A stretch of 64,000 nt of DNA from Calditrichota bacterium (lineage in GTDB: Bacteria; Calditrichota; Calditrichia; Calditrichales; Calditrichaceae): assembly GCA_024278755.1 (NCBI GenBank), contig JAJRSO010000020.1, forward strand, positions 1 to 64,000, read 5' to 3'. The translations under genes and the position numbers were made by a program. Each line of letters starts with the position of its first letter. Positions within the stretch are counted from its first letter, which is position 1. This document shows positions 52,928 to 61,443 of this stretch, one piece after another. The notes beneath the pieces were generated by a model, which was not told the origin of the DNA, ran no database searches, and saw only the letters and a program-made list of their open reading frames with translations.

Positions 52928-55696
52928 CTATTTATATCCGAATATCAGCGAATAGATAATCAGAATCACAAGGGAAATTCCAATTCCTAAAAACAGATAG
53001 CCCAAAAAAGTGGAAATCCGTTTAAAACTTCTGGGGACATCGTCTTTTACTACAACTTTTTTAAGCTCACCGCTTTTCTTAAGCTTTTCGTATTCTTCCG
53101 GCCTGTCTTTTTTGTATTCCTCCAATGGTACCAGACCTGTAAAGATTACCTTATCCATAGGAAATGCTTCGGGCCGCAAATGGGTATTAAAGAAATGAAT
53201 CGTAAAAATAAATCCGGTAGCCAGAAGCGCTTCGTCGCTATGGATAATCGTGGCCACATTAATTAGCCACCCCGGAACAAATAGCGTAAAAATTTCCGGG
53301 AACCAGAGCATTAATCCGGAAATGCCAATGATAAATACTCCCCAAAAAACTGCAAAATAATCAAATTTTTCCCAATAAGTCCAGCGGCTGTATCTGGGGC
53401 GTGGCCCTAAATGCAAAAACCATTTCATCGTTCCCCAGAAATCTTTGATATCTTTCAAATTAAACATCATAGAGTCTTTGCCAAACACAAATTCTTTCCA
53501 GTTTTGCCTGGTTTTTCCCTTGTGTTTTAATAAAATGATCAGATGCGACACAAAATAACCGACGGTTGTTAAGGCTGCCAAACGATGAATCCTACCGGCA
53601 ATAACCACACCGCCAATGGCGTCTGCCAGCCAGGCAGCCCATACCATCCCGGAAAATTTAAGCATCATTCCGGTAAGCGCCAGAGACAAGAAGCTGATAA
53701 TAACAAACAGATGGGTTATGCGATGTTTGGCGTCAAACCGTTTAATATAATAACGGGTTTTTTGTTCTTTTTCTTCTTTTCGTCGTTGCCTTAACTGACG
53801 GATTGAGCGCGGTAACCACAATAAGGTATGCAGGCCGAAGAATGAAAATACGCCCAACAGAAGCATGGTCATGGCAATATAGGTGTAATAAAGCGCCGGG
53901 TATTTATCGGGATCGTGATGTGTGGCATGCGTAAGATAGCCGGTAAATTTTTTATTGGCATCGTCGTGACATTTTTGACATGTGCCAACAATATTATTCA
54001 TACTGATTGAAGATTTAGGATCCGAAGGGGGAAGGATGGTATGTGAACCATGGCAATCGGAGCATTTAGCCGAACCCAGAGCGCCCAATTTATAGGCCTT
54101 TCCGTGCATGGTATCAAAATAAGTTTCGGAAAGTTTTTTATGGCACTCGCCGCATTGAACCGTTACTTCGGTAATAAATTTATCTTTTCCCACAGAGGAA
54201 ATATGATGGGCCGAATGACAATCCTCGCAACTCGGGAGTTCCTGCATTTTTTTAGGATCATTTGAAAAATGAATACTTTTGACGTATTGGTTGTAAATAC
54301 CTTTGTGGCAGGATGCACAGGTTGCGGGAAGATTTTTTTTGTTCACCGATGAAAGAGGATCCAAATGGTTTAAAGCGGTATGGGCCGTATGGCAATCCGT
54401 GCAGATTGCGCTTGGCAACAAGCCTTTTTCAATTAATCCTTTTCCATGTACCGTTTGAGAATAATCGACATAGGCATTTTTCTCGGAAAGTTCCTGAGTT
54501 ATTTTAAGACCTTTATCCTTACTATGACATTTTCCGCAAAGTTTCGGAACGTTTGCCCGGTAAGTTTTGGATTCTTCAAAACGGGATGCTTTAATTGAAT
54601 GTGTGCCATGGCAGGTTATGCATTCCGGCGCTTCTTTTATACCGGCCTTACGGGCTTTGAAATGCCCGCCCAGATGATAGTCTTCTCCTGTTTTTATATG
54701 ACAGGATGCACAGACAACTTTCGTCGCTGTTTTACAGGGGCGCTTTAAACGCGGGTTAACGTCGGAGTGGCATTTTACGCAGGTTATCTCGTTATGTACC
54801 GATTCCTTTTTCTCTTCTTTTGAAACGTATAAAGATATTTCTTTTCCATCAACGGTTTTATGCAGATTTTTATTCTGATGACAGTTTAAACAGGATTGCT
54901 CTGATAGGGTTAAAACAAGCGATTCTTTCCGGGCTTTGTGCGGTAAATGACAGTCGGTACAGGATGGAATTGTCCCGGGCGCTTTTTCCCACCGTTCACC
55001 TTCGATAACTTGTTTATGGACGTCTTCAATACGGGCATGACACACCATACAAGTGCGGGCGATATTTTTGGGAGCAATTGTCGAGCGGGGATCGGTATGC
55101 GGAAGGATTAGGTGACTGTCATGGCAATCCGCGCAAGCGGCCGTAACGGTTAATCCCTTTTTAAACATGCCCTCGCCATGAATACTTAAACTATAGTTTT
55201 CAAGAATGTTATGCTCGGCGATTTTATATACCCGGGTTACCGGTGCGCCCTCTTTATGACATTTTCCGCAAAGAAAGGGAATATTCATCTTATAGGAAGG
55301 TGATTTAGGGTTGGTCGGCGCTTGAATATCATGCTTACCGTGGCATTCGATGCAGGTAGGCGCATATGCCTGATTTTTTTTATGTGCTATTCCATGGATA
55401 CTGGCTTCATATTTTTCCTGCTCTTCATCATGGCAATCGCCGCAATTTACCGGTTCTATCTTACCTTCGTCGGGATGTTCTTCTAAATCGATCGCAGAAT
55501 GGCAATCGATACATTCCAGCTCTTTGTGAATTGAATTATGAAATACATTTATATCGACAAAGACAGGTATTTCGCTTGAATCGTCTAATTCTTTTACCAG
55601 TTCCGTATCTTCATGGCATTCCATACAGTCATCGTTGGTTTGTGCAAAACCAAACGACCAGAACAACAATAGTGCGTAGGTCAGTTTCAGTACCAT
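52928..55696 (-). CDS. fused multiheme cytochrome c (19 CxxCH) and b-type cytochrome quinol oxidoreductase, CbcL-like
   Basis: The 922-residue protein has a signal peptide (ending SFGFAQ). A periplasmic part to about residue 600 holds 19 CxxCH motifs by my count, from CMECH to CQKCH. A membrane part (about 610-920) has some six helices and histidines suited to two b hemes (HRITHLF, GRIHRLAA, SHLIILL, IHSDEALLATGFIFTIHFFNTH). The b-part looks like HydC/FdnI-type diheme cytochromes. The plan is that of Geobacter CbcL, a menaquinol-oxidising inner-membrane protein, but with about twice its nine c hemes. It would pass electrons from quinol to the periplasmic cytochromes encoded upstream. Last gene of the operon. 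Confidence 0.88.
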   Translation of the reverse strand: MVLKLTYALLLFWSFGFAQTNDDCMECHEDTELVKELDDSSEIPVFVDINVFHNSIHKELECIDCHSAIDLEEHPDEGKIEPVNCGDCHDEEQEKYEASIHGIAHKKNQAYAPTCIECHGKHDIQAPTNPKSPSYKMNIPFLCGKCHKEGAPVTRVYKIAEHNILENYSLSIHGEGMFKKGLTVTAACADCHDSHLILPHTDPRSTIAPKNIARTCMVCHARIEDVHKQVIEGERWEKAPGTIPSCTDCHLPHKARKESLVLTLSEQSCLNCHQNKNLHKTVDGKEISLYVSKEEKKESVHNEITCVKCHSDVNPRLKRPCKTATKVVCASCHIKTGEDYHLGGHFKARKAGIKEAPECITCHGTHSIKASRFEESKTYRANVPKLCGKCHSKDKGLKITQELSEKNAYVDYSQTVHGKGLIEKGLLPSAICTDCHTAHTALNHLDPLSSVNKKNLPATCASCHKGIYNQYVKSIHFSNDPKKMQELPSCEDCHSAHHISSVGKDKFITEVTVQCGECHKKLSETYFDTMHGKAYKLGALGSAKCSDCHGSHTILPPSDPKSSISMNNIVGTCQKCHDDANKKFTGYLTHATHHDPDKYPALYYTYIAMTMLLLGVFSFFGLHTLLWLPRSIRQLRQRRKEEKEQKTRYYIKRFDAKHRITHLFVIISFLSLALTGMMLKFSGMVWAAWLADAIGGVVIAGRIHRLAALTTVGYFVSHLIILLKHKGKTRQNWKEFVFGKDSMMFNLKDIKDFWGTMKWFLHLGPRPRYSRWTYWEKFDYFAVFWGVFIIGISGLMLWFPEIFTLFVPGWLINVATIIHSDEALLATGFIFTIHFFNTHLRPEAFPMDKVIFTGLVPLEEYKKDRPEEYEKLKKSGELKKVVVKDDVPRSFKRISTFLGYLFLGIGISLVILIIYSLIFGYK

Positions 55697-55708
55697 AAGA
55701 GTCCTATT

Positions 55709-56374
55709 TTATTTATTGTGACAAGTAAAACATAGTGCACTGCCGGTATTGGATTTCCAAAGAGACAATGTTTCTAAATATATTTGTCCATGCATATCAT
55801 GGCAACCGGAACATCCTTGGGTATTTCGCGATATATGTACATCGTGGCAGGAAGTACATTGTAGTTTATTTCCTTCGAGCAGATCTTCCTGAATTGTTCC
55901 GCCTAAGCCGGACATGGTTGTTTCCGGATCATATAATTCTCCGTCGGCTGCGGCGAGTGTCGAATTATAGGTAAACGAAATAGGGTGTTGGTTCCGAAGA
56001 TCCGTACCGATTTTACCTGCATTCGTATATTGTGTTCCGTTGGTGCTTCCGCTATGGTTTTCAATTGCCACCGTTCCGTCGTGACAGGAAAGGCAGAGTT
56101 TTGATTTACCATCCGGTTGTCCGGGAAAAGCATTCATTGTTGCACTGGCGTATGGTTCAAAGGATGCGCTGGTTACCTGGTGGTTCCATAGCGGAGAGTC
56201 GGGCACTTCCATATTGGCATTATGTGGCGTATGACAAGGAAGGCAGATCTCTCCGTTTGCCCATCCGGAGCCGCTAAAGTCGTGATGGCTTGACTGAATA
56301 TCGGCATAAAGCAGCACAAAAGAAAGAAGTACTATTAAAATAATGTATTTCGCAGGGATAGGGTGCGTGTGCAT
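55709..56374 (-). CDS. periplasmic pentaheme c-type cytochrome (doubled-CXXCH type)
   Basis: I choose ATG 56374 because AGAGG is well spaced from it and the signal begins there (MHTHPIPAKYIILIVLLSFVLLYADIQ in parts); the frame is also open from 56395. The 221-residue protein has five CxxCH motifs: CLPCH, CLSCH, CTSCH, CSGCH and CFTCH (at the very end, followed only by NK). It is a close paralogue of the tetraheme protein at 61444-62079: both begin SSHHDFSGSGW/GSDHDFSSSGW and share CLSCHDGTVAI. It probably carries electrons in the periplasm between inner-membrane and outer-membrane components. Confidence 0.85.
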   Translation of the reverse strand: MHTHPIPAKYIILIVLLSFVLLYADIQSSHHDFSGSGWANGEICLPCHTPHNANMEVPDSPLWNHQVTSASFEPYASATMNAFPGQPDGKSKLCLSCHDGTVAIENHSGSTNGTQYTNAGKIGTDLRNQHPISFTYNSTLAAADGELYDPETTMSGLGGTIQEDLLEGNKLQCTSCHDVHISRNTQGCSGCHDMHGQIYLETLSLWKSNTGSALCFTCHNK

Positions 56375-56404
56375 AGCAGACCTCTTTTTGAACATGTATT
56401 GTAA

Positions 56405-57709
56405 TTATCTTCGATATGATTTTTTTATGTGACAACCGGGCAGGCATGAGCCGCCCTGTTGTGTACTCAAATAATTTATTGGCATTTTCCAACTGCCAAA
56501 ATTTACGCGGCTCACAACGAGATGCAAACCATTGGCCGCATGTATATCATGACAATCGGTACAGCTAAGCCCTTTTTTGCGGTTAATATGCAAGTAATGC
56601 AGATTTCGATTTCCGTTTCTAAAATCGGTTACACTGGTCGACAGCGCTTCTGTCAGAAGTTCCGAATCGTGGCAATCGAAACACAGAGCAAAGGAATCTA
56701 CAACGCCGGGCGTATATTTGTATTCAGGGAAATTCCCGGATAGCAGTGAATAGTGATCCGAAAAATGGGCGTTATGGCACCCTGTGCAATCACCGTCTTC
56801 CACCGGTTGGTGGATAATCAGGCTGGTTTGTATTTTTTTTTCAATATTTTCGGTTTTTCTTTTTCTGTCCGAAATGGCATTTCCATGGCAATTAAAACAA
56901 ATATCTGGTTCTGCTGAAAGCAAAAGACTTTCATTATGCGATGCATGTGCCGAATGACAGTGTTTACAGGCGGTTTTATCGGTAACCGATTTATGAACAC
57001 TGTGTTTTTTTTGAATATTATCAGGGAAGTCGTCATGGCAATCGAAGCATAAATTGGGGAACTCTGTTTTAAGCAACTGCTTATGATCGGAGCTATGTGC
57101 CAAATGACAGTCGAGGCAGCCTTCTTCAAACGGAGGATGGACGGTTTCGAAGCTTTCTTCTTCATGTTGTTGTTTATGGCATTCAAAACATAGTTGGGGC
57201 GGGTTAACCTGCAAAAGGGAAGAAGTATCCGACTGGTGTGGATTATGACAGGCGGTACATTTTCCATCTTTTAGCGGCGCATGCAGGTTTGTTTTGTTCC
57301 ACATCTCCGAATCATGACATTCTTCGCAGAGTTTTTGCTCTGTGTCAGATTTTAACAACATTAGGTTCGGCGAACTGTGCGGGGAATGACAGATTAAGCA
57401 GTCTCCCTCTTCCACGGGCTCATGAATATTCTCTTTGTCATACGTATCGTGGCAGGCTTCGCATAATTCGGGAAGCACATCCGTTAAAGAGAACTCGTTC
57501 CCACTGCTTTGGGGATGTCTTTTGCCGGATGATTCGTGGCAGAAGTCACAACCGTCTTCCACAGGATCATGAATAACTCTTTGATCGATTACCGTGTTAT
57601 GACACCCCACTGCCGTACAGTTTTTAGAGTCACTGCCGTCATCTGCATACAGGAAGCCGTTTGCAGCGCATAAAATAAGTAGTATCTGTACTGTTTGTTT
57701 AAAACGCAT
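56405..57709 (-). CDS. periplasmic multiheme cytochrome c with 13 CxxCH plus two atypical heme motifs
   Basis: The 434-residue protein has a signal peptide (ending FLYAD). Thirteen CxxCH motifs are visible, most paired as doubled-CXXCH repeats with a recurring HxPxxxGxCxxCHxxH pattern (HEPVEEGDCLICHSPH, HAPLKDGKCTACHNPH, HQPVEDGDCTGCHNAH). There is also a CX4CH (CTAVGCH, residues 31-37) at the start and a CX3CH (CLPGCH, 422-427) at the end. It is the natural candidate for the MtrA-like component that inserts into or docks on the barrel encoded next to it. The barrel gene lies 10 bases upstream. Confidence 0.87.
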   Translation of the reverse strand: MRFKQTVQILLILCAANGFLYADDGSDSKNCTAVGCHNTVIDQRVIHDPVEDGCDFCHESSGKRHPQSSGNEFSLTDVLPELCEACHDTYDKENIHEPVEEGDCLICHSPHSSPNLMLLKSDTEQKLCEECHDSEMWNKTNLHAPLKDGKCTACHNPHQSDTSSLLQVNPPQLCFECHKQQHEEESFETVHPPFEEGCLDCHLAHSSDHKQLLKTEFPNLCFDCHDDFPDNIQKKHSVHKSVTDKTACKHCHSAHASHNESLLLSAEPDICFNCHGNAISDRKRKTENIEKKIQTSLIIHQPVEDGDCTGCHNAHFSDHYSLLSGNFPEYKYTPGVVDSFALCFDCHDSELLTEALSTSVTDFRNGNRNLHYLHINRKKGLSCTDCHDIHAANGLHLVVSRVNFGSWKMPINYLSTQQGGSCLPGCHIKKSYRR

Positions 57710-57719
57710 TTATAACCTC

Positions 57720-59684
57720 TTAGAACTGTCTCGAAATCCGGACAAATACCCCGTTATACGTAGATTCTTCGGTAAAGAAAACTCTGCGGTAGATTTCTAT
57801 TCCTGCAGTTAAAATTACCTGACGATATTTTGTATTAAACTCGGTACGTATATTATATAAATGTAAATTTGTTTTGCTTCCGATATGTTCTCTGTATCCA
57901 CCTTCGAGATTAAAGGTTGCGCCATACCAAATATTCCAGACAAGTCTGCCGGAAATATCCGTAACCTGTTGTTCGTCTTTATCTTCAATCAGATAATTAT
58001 CCCGTCGGTTTCCGATGAGTGAGATTATAATACTATTGGAAAGATTCCCGTTAATATTTATAAAAAATCGTCTGGCATTATATGGCACGATGTTTTGCTC
58101 AAAATTGTCATATTCAATCCCCGCAGACATATAGCCGTAAGACAGACGGCAGCCTAATACTTTTTGTTCCAGTGGCTCTAAAACAAGGTAACCCGGCCCG
58201 TCTGCGTTGGAGTAGTTTTGCCTGAAGGAACGATAATACAATTCAATAAAGTGTTTAAATAAAGAAAGGTTTATACTGTAATTGTTATTGTTTGTACGGA
58301 ATTTATAGGATTCATTTCGTGTTGCCTGATAATCAACGTAAACTGTTTCAGAATCGTTAATTTGCCCGCCGGGGAGTCTCTGAATTTCGATATAATCACC
58401 ATGCTCAATTAAAACATAATCAATATTTTCGCGATAGATAATGGACCTTGTCGCGTCCGAAACGATGATACTGCTTTTTACTACAAATAAATTGTCTAAC
58501 AGAGTAATTTGTCCGTCGGACAAAATGTGTTCCTCAAAAACAATTCTGAGCAGGTATGAGGCGCTTTGCTTTTCCTGATTGCGTTCACGGTGTTCGTAAA
58601 AAAAGGAGAACAGTCCGGTTGGGATTCTTTTTTGATACCTGAAGGAGATGCCCCCGGTGTTCCAGGTTTCACTGAAATCCGGTTGTTTGTAATTAAAATA
58701 TTCCTGGTATATCTGTGTTTTAAGACTTAAATAGAGTTTATGTTCCAGACGGGTCCTCAGATTATACTGATTCGAAGGAATACTGCTGCGTGCTAATTTA
58801 TAATATTGGTAATTACTGTTAAGTTTTAGATTTGCCGGAAGCTTAAGGCCGAGGTTCTCATATAACTGCAAGCGCGTATAGTTTTCTTTTCCGGCAATCT
58901 TATAGGCCATAACCATGGATTGAAGCGTGTTTTCTTTTTTGCGGTCGAAAAAGAATCTGTTTTTAAACTGGAGGTTATTAATGATATTATGAATTTTTCT
59001 GTTTTGCAAATAGTCTCTCGAATATTCTTCGTAACTATAGTTAAAATCATTTTCATCCCACTTAGAAAAAGACTTGGATAATCTGGTTTGCGCATTTAGG
59101 CTGTTATATTTAAGAGTTCGGCCGGTAGGGAATTCATTTTGTTTCCAGTTGTTTTTTTTTACGCTGATAAAAACGGGTAAAAAGCTGTTTCTGTATGAGA
59201 GAATTCCGCCAATATCCTGCTGAAACACTTCGAGATTGGTCAGATATTCACGGTTTATATAGTTGTGCGAAAAATTGCTGGAAAAGCTGAGCATTAGAGG
59301 GAGCTGTTTAAAAAAAGTTGCTCTCAGTTTTAACCGTTCGGCCGTACGGGCTTCGGATCGATCCGGGATAACCAAAAAAATATCTTTACGTGTACCGGGA
59401 TTGTAATTTAGATCCATATCAAAATTCAAAAAGTTCGGAAGCCAAAAATAGCTGGATGATTTTAAACTAAACGCACCTGAAAACACGGAAGATTTTTGTA
59501 ATTCGGAAGCATTGGTTTTTAAAAGCGTTTTCTGCTCTCTGTATAAAGATTCCAGACGAATATGTCCCGATAAAGAGGTTTGTTTCCAAAAACCAATTGA
59601 AAACAAACTGTTTTGTGCATGACCTAAAGAAAAGGACATAAGAAACAAAAGGAAGAGCCATCTATTTATTAAAGGTGTTTTCAT
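57720..59684 (-). CDS. outer-membrane beta-barrel of the porin-cytochrome cluster
   Basis: The 654-residue protein has a signal peptide (ending LGHAQN). The rest is long runs of alternating aromatic and polar residues typical of large barrels (FWLPNFLNFDMDLNYNP, LSFSSNFSHNYINREY), ending YNGVFVRISRQF with a C-terminal Phe. Its size agrees with MtrB/PioB-type barrels (about 650-800), though I see no specific MtrB motif. It sits between a cytochrome lipoprotein-like gene and the 13-heme cytochrome, so it is likely the channel through which hemes cross the outer membrane. No other function is suggested by the sequence. Confidence 0.75.
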   Translation of the reverse strand: MKTPLINRWLFLLFLMSFSLGHAQNSLFSIGFWKQTSLSGHIRLESLYREQKTLLKTNASELQKSSVFSGAFSLKSSSYFWLPNFLNFDMDLNYNPGTRKDIFLVIPDRSEARTAERLKLRATFFKQLPLMLSFSSNFSHNYINREYLTNLEVFQQDIGGILSYRNSFLPVFISVKKNNWKQNEFPTGRTLKYNSLNAQTRLSKSFSKWDENDFNYSYEEYSRDYLQNRKIHNIINNLQFKNRFFFDRKKENTLQSMVMAYKIAGKENYTRLQLYENLGLKLPANLKLNSNYQYYKLARSSIPSNQYNLRTRLEHKLYLSLKTQIYQEYFNYKQPDFSETWNTGGISFRYQKRIPTGLFSFFYEHRERNQEKQSASYLLRIVFEEHILSDGQITLLDNLFVVKSSIIVSDATRSIIYRENIDYVLIEHGDYIEIQRLPGGQINDSETVYVDYQATRNESYKFRTNNNNYSINLSLFKHFIELYYRSFRQNYSNADGPGYLVLEPLEQKVLGCRLSYGYMSAGIEYDNFEQNIVPYNARRFFININGNLSNSIIISLIGNRRDNYLIEDKDEQQVTDISGRLVWNIWYGATFNLEGGYREHIGSKTNLHLYNIRTEFNTKYRQVILTAGIEIYRRVFFTEESTYNGVFVRISRQF

Positions 59685-59700
59685 CTTATTTTCAGGTTAA

Positions 59701-60267
59701 TTAAAGCATAAACTTTTCATCACTGCCATGCACATTATGGCAATCCATACAATCGCCCGGTTCAACATCCTCGTGGTTTTCGTTTTGGAAAACTAGTGCG
59801 GATTCATGGCAATAAAAACAAAGCTGCTCTTTTTTTACTCTAAGCAGATTTTCGTTTTTGCTCATATGCGGATTATGGCAACTTGTACAATTTCCCGAAG
59901 CAACCGGGCCGTGTAATACGCTGTATTCATCATTAAAATCGTCATGACATTCGTAGCAGAGCTGTGGTTGTGGTTTAAGCAAGCTGGAACCTGATTTGCT
60001 GTGGCAATTGTTGCAAGACCTCTCCTGGTATGGCGGATGGTAGAAATTTTTAGGTTTAGCTGATATCACTCGTCTGGTGAGGCTGTTTGATTTAGTATTG
60101 CCGTTTTGTAAAGAATCGGTAGTTAAGGCTGAACCATTTTTTGGAGCGGGAACGCCATCAAAAACAAGTGATAAAACCTTGTACCTTATATTTGGCGCAC
60201 AGGTGTTAACTGCAAAAGTAAATGCAAGAAGCAAAATTATATAATTTGGCGTTCGGCATATTTTCAT
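59701..60267 (-). CDS. pentaheme c-type cytochrome, probably membrane-anchored
   Basis: The 188-residue protein starts with a hydrophobic signal and a cysteine (FAVNTCAPN) that may be lipidated, although the lipobox is imperfect. Residues about 30-70 are a Ser/Asn-rich spacer. Five CxxCH motifs follow: CNNCH, CYECH, CTSCH, CFYCH and CMDCH, in doubled-CXXCH order with HGPVASGN. It could be the surface-facing or periplasm-facing cytochrome of the conduit. It lies 16 bases upstream of the barrel gene and 22 bases after the NHL lipoprotein gene. Confidence 0.82.
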   Translation of the reverse strand: MKICRTPNYIILLLAFTFAVNTCAPNIRYKVLSLVFDGVPAPKNGSALTTDSLQNGNTKSNSLTRRVISAKPKNFYHPPYQERSCNNCHSKSGSSLLKPQPQLCYECHDDFNDEYSVLHGPVASGNCTSCHNPHMSKNENLLRVKKEQLCFYCHESALVFQNENHEDVEPGDCMDCHNVHGSDEKFML

Positions 60268-60289
60268 TTTTTATTTCAGAAAAAAATAG

Positions 60290-61360
60290 TTATTTATGTT
60301 TAATAAAACCGTAAACGTTTATTTTATCCGGGCCGTATTGATTGGTTACAAATATTAAATAAAGAAGTTTATAATCTTTATATACATATTTTTTAAAATA
60401 GTCAAGATTTTCATAATCGATCAGTACTTTAGCCGGAAGCCACATATCGCCGGGGCCTTTGTAATCGCCGCCAAAAAAGAGTAAAAGTTTTCCGTTTTTA
60501 TCAAAAACCTGAACATTCTCGAAGCCTGCGTCGGTTACATACAAGTTCAAGTTGTGGTCTACTGCAATTCCTTTAGGGCGGATAAACTGTCCAATCTGTT
60601 TCCCATAATTTCCTATCGATTCGATAAACGTTCCTTCCGTTGTATAAACTTTAACTTTAAAATCCCAAAAATCGGTTACATATATGCGATTTTTGGCCAC
60701 GTAGAGATTGCTGGGAGCTTTTAAATAATCTGCCGCCTGAGAATCCGTTTGCGGAAAAGAAAAGATTAGTTTGCGGGTCTGTTTGCTAAAAACATGAATT
60801 TTATGATTTTTTATATCGCTGACATATATTTTATTTTTATAGACAAAAACATCGGTTGGCTTGAAATTATCGGTGTAGCCAAAGCCGTCGACATATTTCT
60901 GTTGCGGATCAAACACAACAATCTGGCGCCGTTCTGCATCTGCTATATAAAGGAAACCATCATCATCAATAAAACAGTTTATAGGTTTTTTTAAATGGGC
61001 AATTCCGATGGGTTGAAAATAATCAAAGGAACCCTTCTTAAAATCAATTATTTCCAATCCGCCAAACATCGTGTCACAGATATACAATTTACCTTTCCGT
61101 ATGGCAATTCCATATGGTTTGATTATGGGTTTTCCCTCATCTTTTCCTAGCAGATATTCCAAAAAAGTTGAGCGTTCGCCAGTGATATCAATAGAACTGC
61201 TTATCCGCGTAAGAAACTGAATCCTGGCGGTATCCGGAGGAGCCGGATAAACAATTAAATTGTCGGACGTAATCGGTTTATGATATCGTGGAGAGCAGGA
61301 ATTATGAATAAAGCCGAAAGCGAGTAGAATAACTAAAAAGTGTATTTGTTTTGTAAACAT
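60290..61360 (-). CDS. NHL-repeat beta-propeller lipoprotein
   Basis: I choose ATG 61360, which starts a lipoprotein-like signal (MFTKQIHFLVILLAFGF, then HNSCSP); the frame is open to 61468 but there it overlaps the upstream cytochrome gene. The 356-residue protein has about six NHL-type repeats (KPYGIAIRKGKLYICD, KPINCFIDDDGFLYIADAERRQIVVFD, RPKGIAVDHNLNLYVTDAG). Such propellers bind proteins or small ligands and have no catalytic motif here. Its place at the head of the cytochrome-barrel genes suggests a scaffold role in the conduit. Translation starts about 20 bases after a terminator-like hairpin. Confidence 0.8.
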   Translation of the reverse strand: MFTKQIHFLVILLAFGFIHNSCSPRYHKPITSDNLIVYPAPPDTARIQFLTRISSSIDITGERSTFLEYLLGKDEGKPIIKPYGIAIRKGKLYICDTMFGGLEIIDFKKGSFDYFQPIGIAHLKKPINCFIDDDGFLYIADAERRQIVVFDPQQKYVDGFGYTDNFKPTDVFVYKNKIYVSDIKNHKIHVFSKQTRKLIFSFPQTDSQAADYLKAPSNLYVAKNRIYVTDFWDFKVKVYTTEGTFIESIGNYGKQIGQFIRPKGIAVDHNLNLYVTDAGFENVQVFDKNGKLLLFFGGDYKGPGDMWLPAKVLIDYENLDYFKKYVYKDYKLLYLIFVTNQYGPDKINVYGFIKHK

Positions 61361-61379
61361 AATCGGAACCATTTTGGTA

Positions 61380-61417
61380 ATAATAAAAAGGGACGATCTC
61401 ATAAAAATCGCCCCTTG
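61380..61417 (-). terminator. terminator-like hairpin after the tetraheme cytochrome gene
   Basis: On the minus strand AAGGGGCGAT (61417-61408) pairs with ATCGTCCCTT (61398-61389, one G-U) and is followed by T-rich sequence. It lies just after the tetraheme gene and 20 bases before the NHL gene, so it may attenuate rather than end transcription, giving more tetraheme cytochrome than conduit. Confidence 0.65.
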
Positions 61418-61443
61418 GTAATATTTGAACTTATTACAAACTG

